The notes: generated by a model from the sequence alone, not told the origin. A stretch of DNA of 34,423 nt from Bacteroidales bacterium UBA5235 (GCA_002409145.1 DHUL01000076.1:26579-61001), one strand, 5' to 3'. Shown: positions 17,722-26,374, counted from the stretch's first letter. Made by a program: numbers and translations.

Positions 17722-19101
17722 TTACAGGTATGAGAATCCAAGGCTTTCAAGGCCTTTCCTGATCACCGGATCCTTCATCACATAGTTCCAGACCAGTCCG
17801 GTTCTGAAGTTCTCAATCATTATGAGCATAGGACCCTGATCGATTCCGATGAAATCATCATTGACCCATCCTGCGGTCAGGTTAAATGAGTCATAATATC
17901 CGTACCTGCCCCATATTTTATCTCCCATTTTCTCATTGATTGACCTGATGGCAGGTATGACTATCTCCGGTGCGAAGGGCAGTGATGAGAGTGGTCCGTA
18001 GGGAGCAATGGTGCCATCATCAAAATAGTTGTAATCGGGTCCGCTGGTACCCCTTCCGGCATAGCCCAGAAACTCTCTTGCATCGAAGTTGTATTTGTCT
18101 CCCGGCCCGTCACTTGCAGTTATGCCCCAGCAGAGCGAGTCATACCCGTCCCACCTTTGAGGATTGTCGATGGCATACCGTCTCTGCACATATGTTGCCC
18201 GGCGTGAGTTTTCATAATAATCTATTCCCTTGTCGCGCATATACTCATCGGCCAGCCCCCTGAAATCAATGAAGCAGTGTGAAAACTGGTGGCCGAACAA
18301 GGGAGGGAAGGCCACATGAGAGAGTCCCTCATAGGGTGTCTGCCACTTGTAGCTGCTGAGCCATGACCTGTAGCTCTCCTTTGCATTATCAAGCCCGGTA
18401 CCGGCGGCAAGGATATAGAGGAAAAGTGCTTCATTGTAACCGCTCCACCCCATGTTATGAAGGCCTGACTCGGGATGCCAGCCCATGGAGATCTGCCTGG
18501 CATAGTCACCTGTGTCAGGCATCATCATGAAGTCCCACTCGATATTCCCGAGTAACAGTGATGCCTGTGAGCGGATCTGCTCCTCTGTTTCGATGTCACG
18601 GTCATAATAATTCCTCGCGAAGAGGATACCCATCATCAGCAATCCGGTATCAACCGAGGAGAGCTCGCATCTCCATTCCCTGAGGCCTGTATCCATCCGG
18701 AGAAAATGATAATAGAATCCCTTGTACCCGGAAGCAAGAGTATCAGGACTCTGAAGAGAATTCACGAAGAAATTCATTATGTTAAGGGTTATCTGTGAAG
18801 CCTCATCGCGCGTTATCCAGCCACGTTCAGCGCCGATGGCGAACGAAGGGATGCCAAAACCCGTGGCGGCTATGCTTGCCGGTGCCCATTCTGCAGTGCG
18901 GTCTTTCACTATACCCCACTCCGGGTGATGCTCTCCCATGAAAAACAGAAAGGTCTTTTTCTGAATCGAGTCAAGCATCGCTTCATCCCCTGCTGCCAGC
19001 ACATAATCAACCTTGCCCTGCGAGTGAAAGAGAGGCTTCCGGGTCTGGCCGCATGCGGTCAGCATTAGTGCTGCAACCAATATAGAGTATATCTTTTTCA
19101 T
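17722..19101 (-). CDS. GH144/PF10091-family lipoprotein, paralog with altered acidic motif
   Basis: 459 aa. The signal peptide ends in the lipobox LTAC (Cys17), so it is lipid-anchored. The rest is one PF10091-type (alpha/alpha)6 domain: QKKTFLFFMGEHHPEWG, ATGFGIPSFAIGAERGWITR, NMGWSGYNEALFLYILAA (Glu224), FAHY-equivalent FGHQFSHCFIDFRGL, and a C-terminal IDQGPMLIMIENFRTGLVW. It aligns end to end with its neighbour at 19108-20754, but where that protein has D-L-V-E-T this one has S-S-V-D-T (Ser148, Asp151). It may differ in cutting mode or chain-length preference. PF10091 is named Glycoamylase, which would mislead: characterised GH144 members act on beta-1,2-glucan. The gene starts 6 bp after the other GH144 stop, so the two are translationally linked. 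Endo versus exo action cannot be told. Confidence 0.82.
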   Translation of the reverse strand: MKKIYSILVAALMLTACGQTRKPLFHSQGKVDYVLAAGDEAMLDSIQKKTFLFFMGEHHPEWGIVKDRTAEWAPASIAATGFGIPSFAIGAERGWITRDEASQITLNIMNFFVNSLQSPDTLASGYKGFYYHFLRMDTGLREWRCELSSVDTGLLMMGILFARNYYDRDIETEEQIRSQASLLLGNIEWDFMMMPDTGDYARQISMGWHPESGLHNMGWSGYNEALFLYILAAGTGLDNAKESYRSWLSSYKWQTPYEGLSHVAFPPLFGHQFSHCFIDFRGLADEYMRDKGIDYYENSRRATYVQRRYAIDNPQRWDGYDSLCWGITASDGPGDKYNFDAREFLGYAGRGTSGPDYNYFDDGTIAPYGPLSSLPFAPEIVIPAIRSINEKMGDKIWGRYGYYDSFNLTAGWVNDDFIGIDQGPMLIMIENFRTGLVWNYVMKDPVIRKGLESLGFSYL

Positions 19102-19107
19102 AGGCTT

Positions 19108-20754
19108 TCAATATGTAAATCCCAGTTTATCGAGGCCGGCCTGCACTTCCGGGGCTGACATGAACAGCTCCCAGAGCAGACCTGTCCTATGGTTCTCAAT
19201 CATGCAAATAATGGGGCCCTGATCAATGGCGAGATAGGAATTAGCGAACCAGCCGGTAGCCAGGTTAAAGGCATCATAGAAACCGAATTGCCCCCATATC
19301 CTGTCTCCGATAGTGTAGTAAAAGAATCTCAGAGCCATCATGCTTTCAACAGGAGTATAGGGGAAGGATGAGAGAGCAGCAGTGGGGGCAATCACCCCAA
19401 GATCATTTGAAGGAGAACTTGCGTTGTATCCGTTTTGTATGTCGCTGGCAGTCAGGCCCCAGCAGTTTTCAGCATAACCTGCATATCCCCGCGGATTGGC
19501 TGTGCAATATGCATGATTAATCTTTGAATGGGCTACGTTCTGTTCCCAGTAGGAGGCATACTGGTCTGCCAGGTTCCTGGGGTCCAGACCAAGAAAAGAG
19601 TAATGGGCGAAGAATAGGGGTCCGCCGTAGTCGGGCCCCAGCGGAAGCTTTATGTTATAAAAGCTTTTACTGTTAATCATAGGGTATGAGCCGTTTCGTG
19701 CCCACCCTTCAGTATAAGTCACTGACGGTACCGGATATGAGGGAGATGCAGCAGCGAGAATGTAGACTATAAGAGCCTCATTCCACCCGCTGATGCCCAA
19801 ATTCATTACCCATTCCCTGTCAGGAGACCAGTGCCAGTAAAGAAGATTCTGATCCTGCCTGCGATACCAACTCCACTCAACCGATTCCCAGAGATCTGTA
19901 ATGGCATTGCACATTCCACGCTCAGTCTCACTTCCATCCCTGAAATATTCCCTGACTGTCAGAAGTCCCTGCATAAGAAAGGCAGTTTCCACAAGGTCAC
20001 CACCGTTGTCATTGGTCGAGAAAGGGATCACCTTTCCTGTTGTCCCGTTAAGCCAATGTGGAAATGCCCCGTGAAATCTGTCCGTTTCAGATCTGCTGAG
20101 AAAACTGACTACCTTGCTCAGACGCTCAAATCCCTCCTCCCTGGTGATGAAGCCTCTCTCTATTCCGACAAGAACAGCCATAAGTCCGAAACCGCTTCCG
20201 CCCGATGTAACTGTCTCTCCGGATCCGATGCGCTCCCGTGAGAGGCCTGATACCGGATGGGCATAGTCCCAGAAATAACCGAAAGTCTTTTTCTGGACCA
20301 GGGTAAGCAGTGAGTCATCTGATATCGCGGGGAACTTGGGGCTCAGATCCAGCCTGGTCCGAAAAATAACAGTATAAAAATTATATATAAAACCGCCCAG
20401 GTTGCTGCCCTGATCGAAGAGAACCCTGAACTGTGTCAAGGGAGGAACCGGGGAGACCGGGATGACCATCAGATGCTGTGACTCCCTGTCGAACTTATAA
20501 GTGAAAGAAACTTCCATACCTCCAATGATCGAAACCTTTTCCCTGTTGAACAGAAGTGTGTCTACCTTCTCGCTGAAGGTGAACTCAATCACAATATTTT
20601 CATAATCAACATCCCTGATGACAGTGTTGTTTGCAACGTATACCCGGTTGATAAACACGGAGTCAATGAGTATCTCATGCAAAGGATCAACCTTTACCTT
20701 ATTGCATGAGGTCAGGGTCAGGACAACGATATAGAGGAAAATGAGGTGTTTCAT
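19108..20754 (-). CDS. GH144 beta-1,2-glucanase-like lipoprotein with N-terminal Ig-like domain
   Basis: 548 aa. A short signal ends in LTSC (Cys17), so the product is a lipoprotein, probably at the outer membrane. Residues about 30-135 are beta-rich and Ig-like (IVIEFTFSEKVDT, LMVIPVSPVPPLTQFRVLF), similar to Big_5-type domains. The catalytic domain (about 145-548) has QKKTFGYFWDYAHPVSGLSRER, split here as QKKTFGYFWDYA and SGLSRER, then GGSGFGLMAVLVGIERGF, NDNGGDLVETAFLMQGLL (Asp253, Glu256), ISGWNEALIVYILAA (Glu326) and YLAIDQGPIICMIENHRTGLLW. These match the GH144 endo-beta-1,2-glucanase type, with the acidic D-x-x-E motif intact. A strong hairpin precedes it (20775-20808), which may lower its expression relative to SusCD. 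It is probably the main depolymerising enzyme at the cell surface. Confidence 0.85.
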   Translation of the reverse strand: MKHLIFLYIVVLTLTSCNKVKVDPLHEILIDSVFINRVYVANNTVIRDVDYENIVIEFTFSEKVDTLLFNREKVSIIGGMEVSFTYKFDRESQHLMVIPVSPVPPLTQFRVLFDQGSNLGGFIYNFYTVIFRTRLDLSPKFPAISDDSLLTLVQKKTFGYFWDYAHPVSGLSRERIGSGETVTSGGSGFGLMAVLVGIERGFITREEGFERLSKVVSFLSRSETDRFHGAFPHWLNGTTGKVIPFSTNDNGGDLVETAFLMQGLLTVREYFRDGSETERGMCNAITDLWESVEWSWYRRQDQNLLYWHWSPDREWVMNLGISGWNEALIVYILAAASPSYPVPSVTYTEGWARNGSYPMINSKSFYNIKLPLGPDYGGPLFFAHYSFLGLDPRNLADQYASYWEQNVAHSKINHAYCTANPRGYAGYAENCWGLTASDIQNGYNASSPSNDLGVIAPTAALSSFPYTPVESMMALRFFYYTIGDRIWGQFGFYDAFNLATGWFANSYLAIDQGPIICMIENHRTGLLWELFMSAPEVQAGLDKLGFTY

Positions 20755-20774
20755 TCCCTTGCGGATAAGAAAAG

Positions 20775-20808
20775 AACGGGAGGAAGAGCTACCTCTGATC
20801 CTCCCGTT
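20775..20808 (-). terminator. Strong hairpin between lectin and GH144 genes (partial terminator or RNA-stabilising element)
   Basis: Ten-base perfect arms AACGGGAGGA (20775-20784) and TCCTCCCGTT (20799-20808) enclose an inner 4-bp stem AGAG/CTCT. In minus-strand sense the hairpin begins 14 nt after the LamG gene stop and is followed by CTTTTCTTATC, a moderate T-rich tract. The genes on both sides belong to one locus, so it probably makes termination partial or protects the 3' end of the SusC-SusD-LamG message, giving more binding proteins than enzymes. Confidence 0.6.
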
Positions 20809-20822
20809 GTGTAACAGTTCAA

Positions 20823-21701
20823 TTATTCAATCTGGGTTACTTCGGCATCATAGAGTGCCTTCACTTCAGTTGCGGTCAGCGCCCTGTCATAAACACGGAG
20901 TTCATCCATGTTTCCGAGGAACCAGCCCATCCAGGCATCTGTGGCTGTACCTTCTGACTTCGGACGCCATGCCCCGATGTTGATCTTGTCAGCATTTAAA
21001 AAAGCAAGCGGTCCGAGCGGTGGCCTGGGAACTACATCATCACCTGCTGCCCACCTGTTCTCGACTCCGTCATTGGTTTCAATCTTGACTCCATCCTTGT
21101 AGATCATGAATTTTGAGGTTGTCTGATCATACAGAAAAACCATATGCATCCACATGTTTATCGGGAAGAGAGGATCGGAATAACTGATATGCTGTCCTGA
21201 CCAGACAGCCCCGTTTTTGAGGAAGAATGCCTTGAAATTCAATGAATCAGCAGTAGCATCCAACCTGAGTAATCCAAGTTTCAGGTTTCCCCAGAACAGG
21301 TCATCTGATTTACCGATCTCAAAGAGGGTTACTTCCGGATCACCCGTCACCAGGGGCGACTTAATCCACATGGCTACCGAGAAGGATGTCAGGCTTTTCA
21401 GCTTGCTGGCTGCAGGCAGCGTATATAAAAGATGTGCCAGGTTTGCACCCTGATATGCCTGACCGCGCCGACCTGCAACATAGGTTACATTCGGCTGCAT
21501 TGTCGGGGTAAGGTTGGCAATTGTTTCAGTACCGTTCCCGTCAAACGGGAAATAGGCAACCAGGTTCGCAGTTGCAATTGTACTCGGATCAGTTTTCCCG
21601 TCATCGGGTTCATTGTCCTTTTTGCATGATGTAAGCATCATACCCATCATGACCAGTAATCCGATCATCAGGGTTGCGGCAATTCTTAATCTGTTTTTCA
21701 T
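20823..21701 (-). CDS. LamG/concanavalin A-like surface glycan-binding lipoprotein
   Basis: 292 aa. The signal peptide ends in LTSC (Cys26) followed by KKDNEPDDG, an acidic stretch as seen in surface-exported Bacteroidetes lipoproteins. Residues about 45-285 form a LamG/laminin_G_3-type jelly roll: LVAYFPFDGNGTE, FSVAMWIKSPL, MWMHMVFLYDQTTSKFMIYKDG (two parts: MWMHMVFLYDQ and FMIYKDGVKIE), and the typical ending GNMDELRVYDRALTATEVKALYD. The gene follows SusD by 36 bp, where surface glycan-binding proteins are usually encoded. The likely role is binding the polysaccharide on the cell surface. No catalytic signature was seen, although some LamG-fold proteins are enzymes. Confidence 0.82.
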   Translation of the reverse strand: MKNRLRIAATLMIGLLVMMGMMLTSCKKDNEPDDGKTDPSTIATANLVAYFPFDGNGTETIANLTPTMQPNVTYVAGRRGQAYQGANLAHLLYTLPAASKLKSLTSFSVAMWIKSPLVTGDPEVTLFEIGKSDDLFWGNLKLGLLRLDATADSLNFKAFFLKNGAVWSGQHISYSDPLFPINMWMHMVFLYDQTTSKFMIYKDGVKIETNDGVENRWAAGDDVVPRPPLGPLAFLNADKINIGAWRPKSEGTATDAWMGWFLGNMDELRVYDRALTATEVKALYDAEVTQIE

Positions 21702-21737
21702 AATTAATTGAGTTTGGTTTTACATTAAGATAATCTG

Positions 21738-23225
21738 TCAATTGTATCCATTGTTCTGTGTAAGGTTAGGATTAAGCTGCATCTGTGCCGATGGAATGGG
21801 ATATACCTCGTGTTTGCCGGTTACAAATCCCTTTGATGCAAGGGCAGTGGCTGCCTGACCGGTCCTGACAAGGTCAGTGAATCGGTCCTCTTCCATTGCC
21901 AGTTCAGCCCGGCGCTCATCCCAGATCTGCTGCATGGTGACCCCGGTCAGAGGAGTCAGCCCTGCACGCACCCTGACGAGGTTAACTGCTTCGTCAGCAC
22001 TGAGTCCGCTGGTTGTTCCTGCAGTTGCACCGTTTATCCTCGCCTCGGCATACATAAGAAGTATGTCAGCATACCGGATTATGCGAACATTGTGGTCAAA
22101 TCCATATCCGTTGAAATTCCATTTGTTGTATACCGAGGGAGTATATACTTTACCGTTGTATACAGGGTTTGTACAGCTTGTCCTGATGCTGTCGCCTTCA
22201 GGTGTTCTGGTTCCCCTGTAGAGAAGTGTGGTTGCCGGCCTGATGACCTCACCCCTTGATGTGTAGAAGTTGATCAGGTTCTGACTTGGTGTACAGAAGC
22301 CCCAGCCTTGCATGTTAGGGGGACTGTTGCCTCGTGGCCCCTGGACATATGCATACTCCAGGAAAGTATTGTCTCCTGTGCTCTTGCCAAGCGTAGAGCT
22401 CTGAACCTCAAAGAGAGACTCCCTGCTGTTCTCACCATCTACACTGAATACTTCGCGAAAATCAGTCAGCAGATCATACCGGCCAGACGAAATGATCCTG
22501 TCAGTGACCGAGGCCACTGAGTCCCACTCTGCCTGGTACATATGCACCTTTGCCTTAATGGCCATTGCAGTGTATTTATTGATCCTGCCGGCCCATTCTT
22601 TGGTATAGCCTTCCGGGAGTACATTGATTGCCTCAAGAAGATCCTTTTCTATAAAATCATACAATTGTCCCGTAGATGCCTGTGACAGCGAAGCAAGCTG
22701 GGCGGCTGTGAGTACAGTATCAACAATCGGCACCCTTCCAAAGAGACGGGTAAGGTTGAAATAGGCATAGGCCCGTATGGTCTTAACCTCACCCTGACAC
22801 TGTACAGCATACAGCTTATCCGAACTGTTCAACAGCTCATTTTCAAAAAGCGGCATCTGATGAATTGAGTAGTTGGCACCGCTCACAATGTCAAAATAGG
22901 AGGTCCAGAGATCATTAATCAACCCGTTGTCAGGCCGGTAAGTAAGATTGTCCAGCTCCAGCATTGTAGGGTTATCTTCCGGGCTGCTTCCTTTATCCGC
23001 ATTATCTGATGCTATCTCAAATGCTCCTATATAAGGAAAAACATGAGCACCGTAATTCCTGAGCTTTGCATAGGACGCACTAACTGACAGAAAGACATTT
23101 TCTGATTTTGAGTAGTCAATTCCGGTTGTAGGCAGGGTGCCCTCCGGACGTATCTCGAGAAATTCTTCGCAACTGACAAGTGTCAGGATCAGAATTATTA
23201 TGGAAAATATATGTAACCTTTTCAT
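21738..23225 (-). CDS. SusD/RagB-family glycan-binding outer-membrane lipoprotein
   Basis: About 495 aa from the preferred start. The ATG at 23243 overlaps the SusC stop (TAATG), but the ATG at 23225 is directly followed by a normal lipoprotein signal (MKRLHIFSII to LTLVSC, Cys19), so I use that start. Family features: CEEFLEIRPEG after the lipid Cys, ALA-type helices such as QCQGEVKTIRAYAYFNLTRLFG (parts: GEVKTIRAYAYFNL), the C-terminal ADILLMYAEARIN, IWDERRAELAMEEDRFTDLVRTG and YPIPSAQMQLNPNLTQN. SusD proteins cap the SusC channel and hand oligosaccharides to it. The gene directly follows the SusC partner, the invariant order of such pairs. Confidence 0.95.
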   Translation of the reverse strand: MKRLHIFSIIILILTLVSCEEFLEIRPEGTLPTTGIDYSKSENVFLSVSASYAKLRNYGAHVFPYIGAFEIASDNADKGSSPEDNPTMLELDNLTYRPDNGLINDLWTSYFDIVSGANYSIHQMPLFENELLNSSDKLYAVQCQGEVKTIRAYAYFNLTRLFGRVPIVDTVLTAAQLASLSQASTGQLYDFIEKDLLEAINVLPEGYTKEWAGRINKYTAMAIKAKVHMYQAEWDSVASVTDRIISSGRYDLLTDFREVFSVDGENSRESLFEVQSSTLGKSTGDNTFLEYAYVQGPRGNSPPNMQGWGFCTPSQNLINFYTSRGEVIRPATTLLYRGTRTPEGDSIRTSCTNPVYNGKVYTPSVYNKWNFNGYGFDHNVRIIRYADILLMYAEARINGATAGTTSGLSADEAVNLVRVRAGLTPLTGVTMQQIWDERRAELAMEEDRFTDLVRTGQAATALASKGFVTGKHEVYPIPSAQMQLNPNLTQNNGYN

Positions 23226-23242
23226 CTCCAAACCATTTATCA

Positions 23243-26233
23243 TTAAAAGTTTGCTTTTAATCCTAAAGTATAGACGGCCTGTAAAGGATAGACCGAATTG
23301 TCTATACCGGTACTGATGGGAGTTCCTCCGATCTCAGTCGTGAACCCTTTATAGGTAAAGAATGTATAAGGCCTCTGAGCTGAAATGTAAATTCTCAACC
23401 CGGGGATGAACTTTAGTTTGTCAGTTGTATATCCCAGTGTGACATTCTGTATCCTGCCGGAAGAAGCATCCTCTACAAAAAAGTCATTTGCCTGCTGAGT
23501 ATATGAGAAGCTATATGCAAATGCGGAGGGGTACCTGTCCGAGGTATTGTCCGGTGTCCACCGGTTGTCATAGAAATCCTGGTCATAATTGCCGTCAGAA
23601 AAGATATCCCTGTTCATCCTTTTGGCATTCAGGATCTTGTTCCCGATCTGACCAAAAAGCGATAGGCTAAGGTCAAAGTCCTTGTAGTTGAACCCGATAT
23701 CAACTCCTGTAATCAGCCATGGAATGGCACTTCCAAGATAGACTTTATCATCTTCGTTAATAACCATGTCTCCGTTCTGATCCTTATACCTAAAGAATCC
23801 GGCACCCTTTATCGGCTGTGATACTTCGTCCCTCAAGGCATCACCCTCGCTCAGATAAACGCCGTCGATCTCGTAACCGTAGAATGATCCTGTCGGATGA
23901 CCCACCGCAGTACGCGTTGTGTAATTTCCCCTGACATACCCGCCTGGAATGTACTCACGGCCCTCAAGCCTGGTTACCCTGTTTATAATAGTTGTGGCAT
24001 TGAATCCTATGGTCATGCTCAGTCCGTTATCAAACTTTTCAGTCCAGTTGAGGCTGAGTTCCACGCCGGAATTTACGACACTTCCGTTGTTGCCAAGTAA
24101 TTCGGCAACGCCTCCTCCGGTGGCAATCGGGGCAAAAAAGACGACATTATCCGTCGTACGGTAATAGAGGTCCAGGTCACCTGAAAGCTTATTGTTTGAA
24201 AGGGTGAAGTCAGCCCCGACGTCGAACTCACTGACAACCTCCCATCGCAGAAAATTCTGAACTACCGTCTGTGCCCCCATACCATCTACCAGCTCATCCC
24301 CGAATATACCAGAAGCGCCAGCTCCTGACTGACCAAGGATTACCGTTGAGTTCGCGGGTACGTTGTCATTGCCAAGAAGGCCCCAGCTGGCTCTCACCTT
24401 GAGATAATTGAATAGTTTTTGATTATCCATGAAGTCCTCCTGCGTGAGATTCCAGCCAAAGCCCAGGGCCGGGAAGTAGCCCCATTTCTTCTGGTACTTG
24501 GAGCTGGCATCAGCCCTGAAGGTGACCGTAGCCAGATACTTGTCATTGAAGTTGAATGTGCCTCTCGTGAAAAATGATATCCCGTTGAATCGCCCTGCGC
24601 CATCACTTGAATTGCGGTCCCTGAAGGAACCCAGCACCAGGTATTTTGACTGCTCATCAAGCCCGGGCACATCGATCGCTGAACCCGTCAGCGTCTCAGA
24701 CTTCTCAATACGGGTCGACTGACCTACCATTAATGTATAATTCAGGCCTCCTGATTGGTTCTTATATGTAAGCAGGTTGTCAATGATCTGCCTGGAGGAG
24801 TTGCCAAATGTCTTGGAAAGGCTCGACTTCCTCACACCCTGTGATCCTCCTACATTAAAGGCAGGCGTATAAGCCCTGCTGGTCCAGTCACTGAGATCCT
24901 GGTTGTATGACACCTTGAATGTCAGTTTGTCCTTAAGAGGATAGAACTCAGCATAGCCGTTAAACACCAGCTTATTGCCCTTCTCGAAATTATCAGAGTA
25001 ATAAGCCGCTGCAACCGGGTTGCCATACTGGTTACCAAATCCATATGTCTGAGGTGAGCCGAAAAGCACCGGATAGGCAGATGTGTTCCCGGGATCATAA
25101 ACCGGGTAGACAGGCGGATTCACATATGCTCCGAAAAATGCACCTTCATTTGGATTGGCCTTGTCATACCTCGATATGATAGTGTTCAGGCCTACCTTCA
25201 GGAACTTGTTTACATTCTGCTCCAGCCTTCCCCTGAGGTTGAACCTTTTAAAGTTGTTTTTTGTATCCATGATTCCTTCCTGGAAAAGGTAGCTTCCGCC
25301 GATGGAATATGATGTTTTTTCTGACATTCCCGAGATGTCAATACTGTGACCGGTCATGGGCGCCGTACGGACAAGTTCCTGGTACCAGTCCGTTGATGCC
25401 GGATATGCAGAGGGATCCTTTGGTATATAGCCCGGCGTCCCTGAATAGGCTTCATTCAGAAGCTCCACATACTGGTCCGTGGTGGCCATCCTCATGATGT
25501 TGACAGGCAACTGCATCCCGAAATATCCGTCATAACTTATGGTGGGTTTGCCCGTAGTACCCCTCTTGGTTGTAATGAGAATCACCCCGTTGGCTGCTCT
25601 GACACCATAGATGGCTGAGGCTGAGGCATCCTTGAGTACAGTCAGATCCTCTATGTCACCGGCCCCGAGGAAGTCAATGTTATCTACAAACACTCCGTCG
25701 ACTACGTAGAGTGGTCTGGCAAAATCACCTATTGAACCAACTCCCCTTATCTTTACTGATGGACCACTCCCTGGCACACCGCTGCTAATGATCTGGACTC
25801 CGGCCACCTTGCCCTGCATAGCCTGCATTGCATTGGAGGTCACCTGCCTTGAAAGGTCCTCTCCCTTGACTGTGATAATCGGTGCTGTCAGGTCTTTGGC
25901 ACGCTGCGTACCATAACCAATGACCACCACCTCGTCCATCACAGTGGTCTGTGTTGCCAGAATAACATCTATCTGTGTCTGTGATCCTACAGGTATCTGT
26001 TGTGTGATCATCCCCACCATAGAAAAAACCAGCGTATCAGTTGCCTGGGCTGAAATGGTGTAGCTTCCGTCAGCATCGGTCATCGTCCCCCGGAAAGTGT
26101 TCCTGACCAGAACAGATACACCTGGAAGGGGCATATTCTGATCATCTGCCACAGTTCCCTTTACCGTTTCCTGGGCAGACAGACTGCCCGTACAGGTGAG
26201 AAAAAGAAACAGAATTGAAATAATTTCTTTCAT
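23243..26233 (-). CDS. SusC/RagA-family TonB-dependent outer-membrane transporter
   Basis: 996 aa from the ATG at 26233. An in-frame upstream TTG (26284) exists, but the signal peptide (MKEIISILFLFL to GSLSAQ) begins at 26233, so that is the start. Residues about 22-95 are the carboxypeptidase-regulatory-like domain (KGTVADDQNMPLPGVSVLV), followed by a TonB-box-like MDEVVVIGYG (99-108), a plug domain (about 110-225; AMQAMQGKVAGVQI, IRGVGSIG, LKDASASAIYGVRAANGVI in parts) and a beta-barrel ending VYTLGLKANF with the final aromatic residue. It imports oligosaccharides across the outer membrane with TonB energy and the SusD lid. It is the first gene of the locus and has an inverted repeat about 115-140 bp upstream that may be an operator. 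Confidence 0.96.
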   Translation of the reverse strand: MKEIISILFLFLTCTGSLSAQETVKGTVADDQNMPLPGVSVLVRNTFRGTMTDADGSYTISAQATDTLVFSMVGMITQQIPVGSQTQIDVILATQTTVMDEVVVIGYGTQRAKDLTAPIITVKGEDLSRQVTSNAMQAMQGKVAGVQIISSGVPGSGPSVKIRGVGSIGDFARPLYVVDGVFVDNIDFLGAGDIEDLTVLKDASASAIYGVRAANGVILITTKRGTTGKPTISYDGYFGMQLPVNIMRMATTDQYVELLNEAYSGTPGYIPKDPSAYPASTDWYQELVRTAPMTGHSIDISGMSEKTSYSIGGSYLFQEGIMDTKNNFKRFNLRGRLEQNVNKFLKVGLNTIISRYDKANPNEGAFFGAYVNPPVYPVYDPGNTSAYPVLFGSPQTYGFGNQYGNPVAAAYYSDNFEKGNKLVFNGYAEFYPLKDKLTFKVSYNQDLSDWTSRAYTPAFNVGGSQGVRKSSLSKTFGNSSRQIIDNLLTYKNQSGGLNYTLMVGQSTRIEKSETLTGSAIDVPGLDEQSKYLVLGSFRDRNSSDGAGRFNGISFFTRGTFNFNDKYLATVTFRADASSKYQKKWGYFPALGFGWNLTQEDFMDNQKLFNYLKVRASWGLLGNDNVPANSTVILGQSGAGASGIFGDELVDGMGAQTVVQNFLRWEVVSEFDVGADFTLSNNKLSGDLDLYYRTTDNVVFFAPIATGGGVAELLGNNGSVVNSGVELSLNWTEKFDNGLSMTIGFNATTIINRVTRLEGREYIPGGYVRGNYTTRTAVGHPTGSFYGYEIDGVYLSEGDALRDEVSQPIKGAGFFRYKDQNGDMVINEDDKVYLGSAIPWLITGVDIGFNYKDFDLSLSLFGQIGNKILNAKRMNRDIFSDGNYDQDFYDNRWTPDNTSDRYPSAFAYSFSYTQQANDFFVEDASSGRIQNVTLGYTTDKLKFIPGLRIYISAQRPYTFFTYKGFTTEIGGTPISTGIDNSVYPLQAVYTLGLKANF

Positions 26234-26347
26234 TTCGGTCAGATTTTTATACAAGTTATGAACTGTCTCCCATCTGTTAAACAATCAACTCTGTCGTTTG
26301 ATTTGCTCAACGGGAAAATGACACTTACCAGCTACCTATACATTACC

Positions 26348-26374
26348 TCAACAATCAATGCAAACTATTGTTGA
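26348..26374. promoter_or_regulatory. Inverted repeat upstream of susC-like gene, candidate operator
   Basis: Perfect 8-bp arms TCAACAAT (26348-26355) and ATTGTTGA (26367-26374) are separated by 11 bp, so their centres are about two helical turns apart, as expected for a dimeric regulator. The site is the only clear dyad between the SusC start (26233) and the upstream terminator. The LuxR-type regulator at the end of the locus is the natural candidate to bind it. No exact -7 box was found; TTTA-N19-TAACTTGT about 25-60 bp before the start is a weak promoter candidate. Confidence 0.45.

Larger units (their letters stand above)
3553..26233 (-). other. Predicted beta-1,2-glucan polysaccharide utilization locus (ten genes)
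   Basis: Ten consecutive minus-strand genes: SusC, SusD, LamG lipoprotein, two GH144 lipoproteins, six-hairpin modular enzyme, GPH symporter, GH35, GH94 and a LuxR-type membrane regulator. Gaps are -1 to 88 bp, so one long transcript with internal processing or extra promoters is plausible. Substrate assignment rests on established specificities: characterised GH144 enzymes act on beta-1,2-glucan, and the GH94 gene resembles 1,2-beta-oligoglucan phosphorylases. From memory, a GH35 enzyme of Ignavibacterium album is a beta-1,2-glucosyltransferase. The flow of substrate from surface to cytoplasm is inferred from signal peptides and lipoboxes. Confidence 0.7.

Noticed and set aside
17722..20754. 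Glucoamylase annotation for the two PF10091 proteins
   Set aside because: The Pfam name Glycoamylase is historical. The sequences match the GH144 beta-1,2-glucanase group, and the neighbouring GH94 and GH35 genes support that substrate.
26234..26284. Upstream in-frame extension of the SusC gene
   Set aside because: It would start with TTG and put 17 residues before a normal signal peptide; the ATG at 26233 is preferred.
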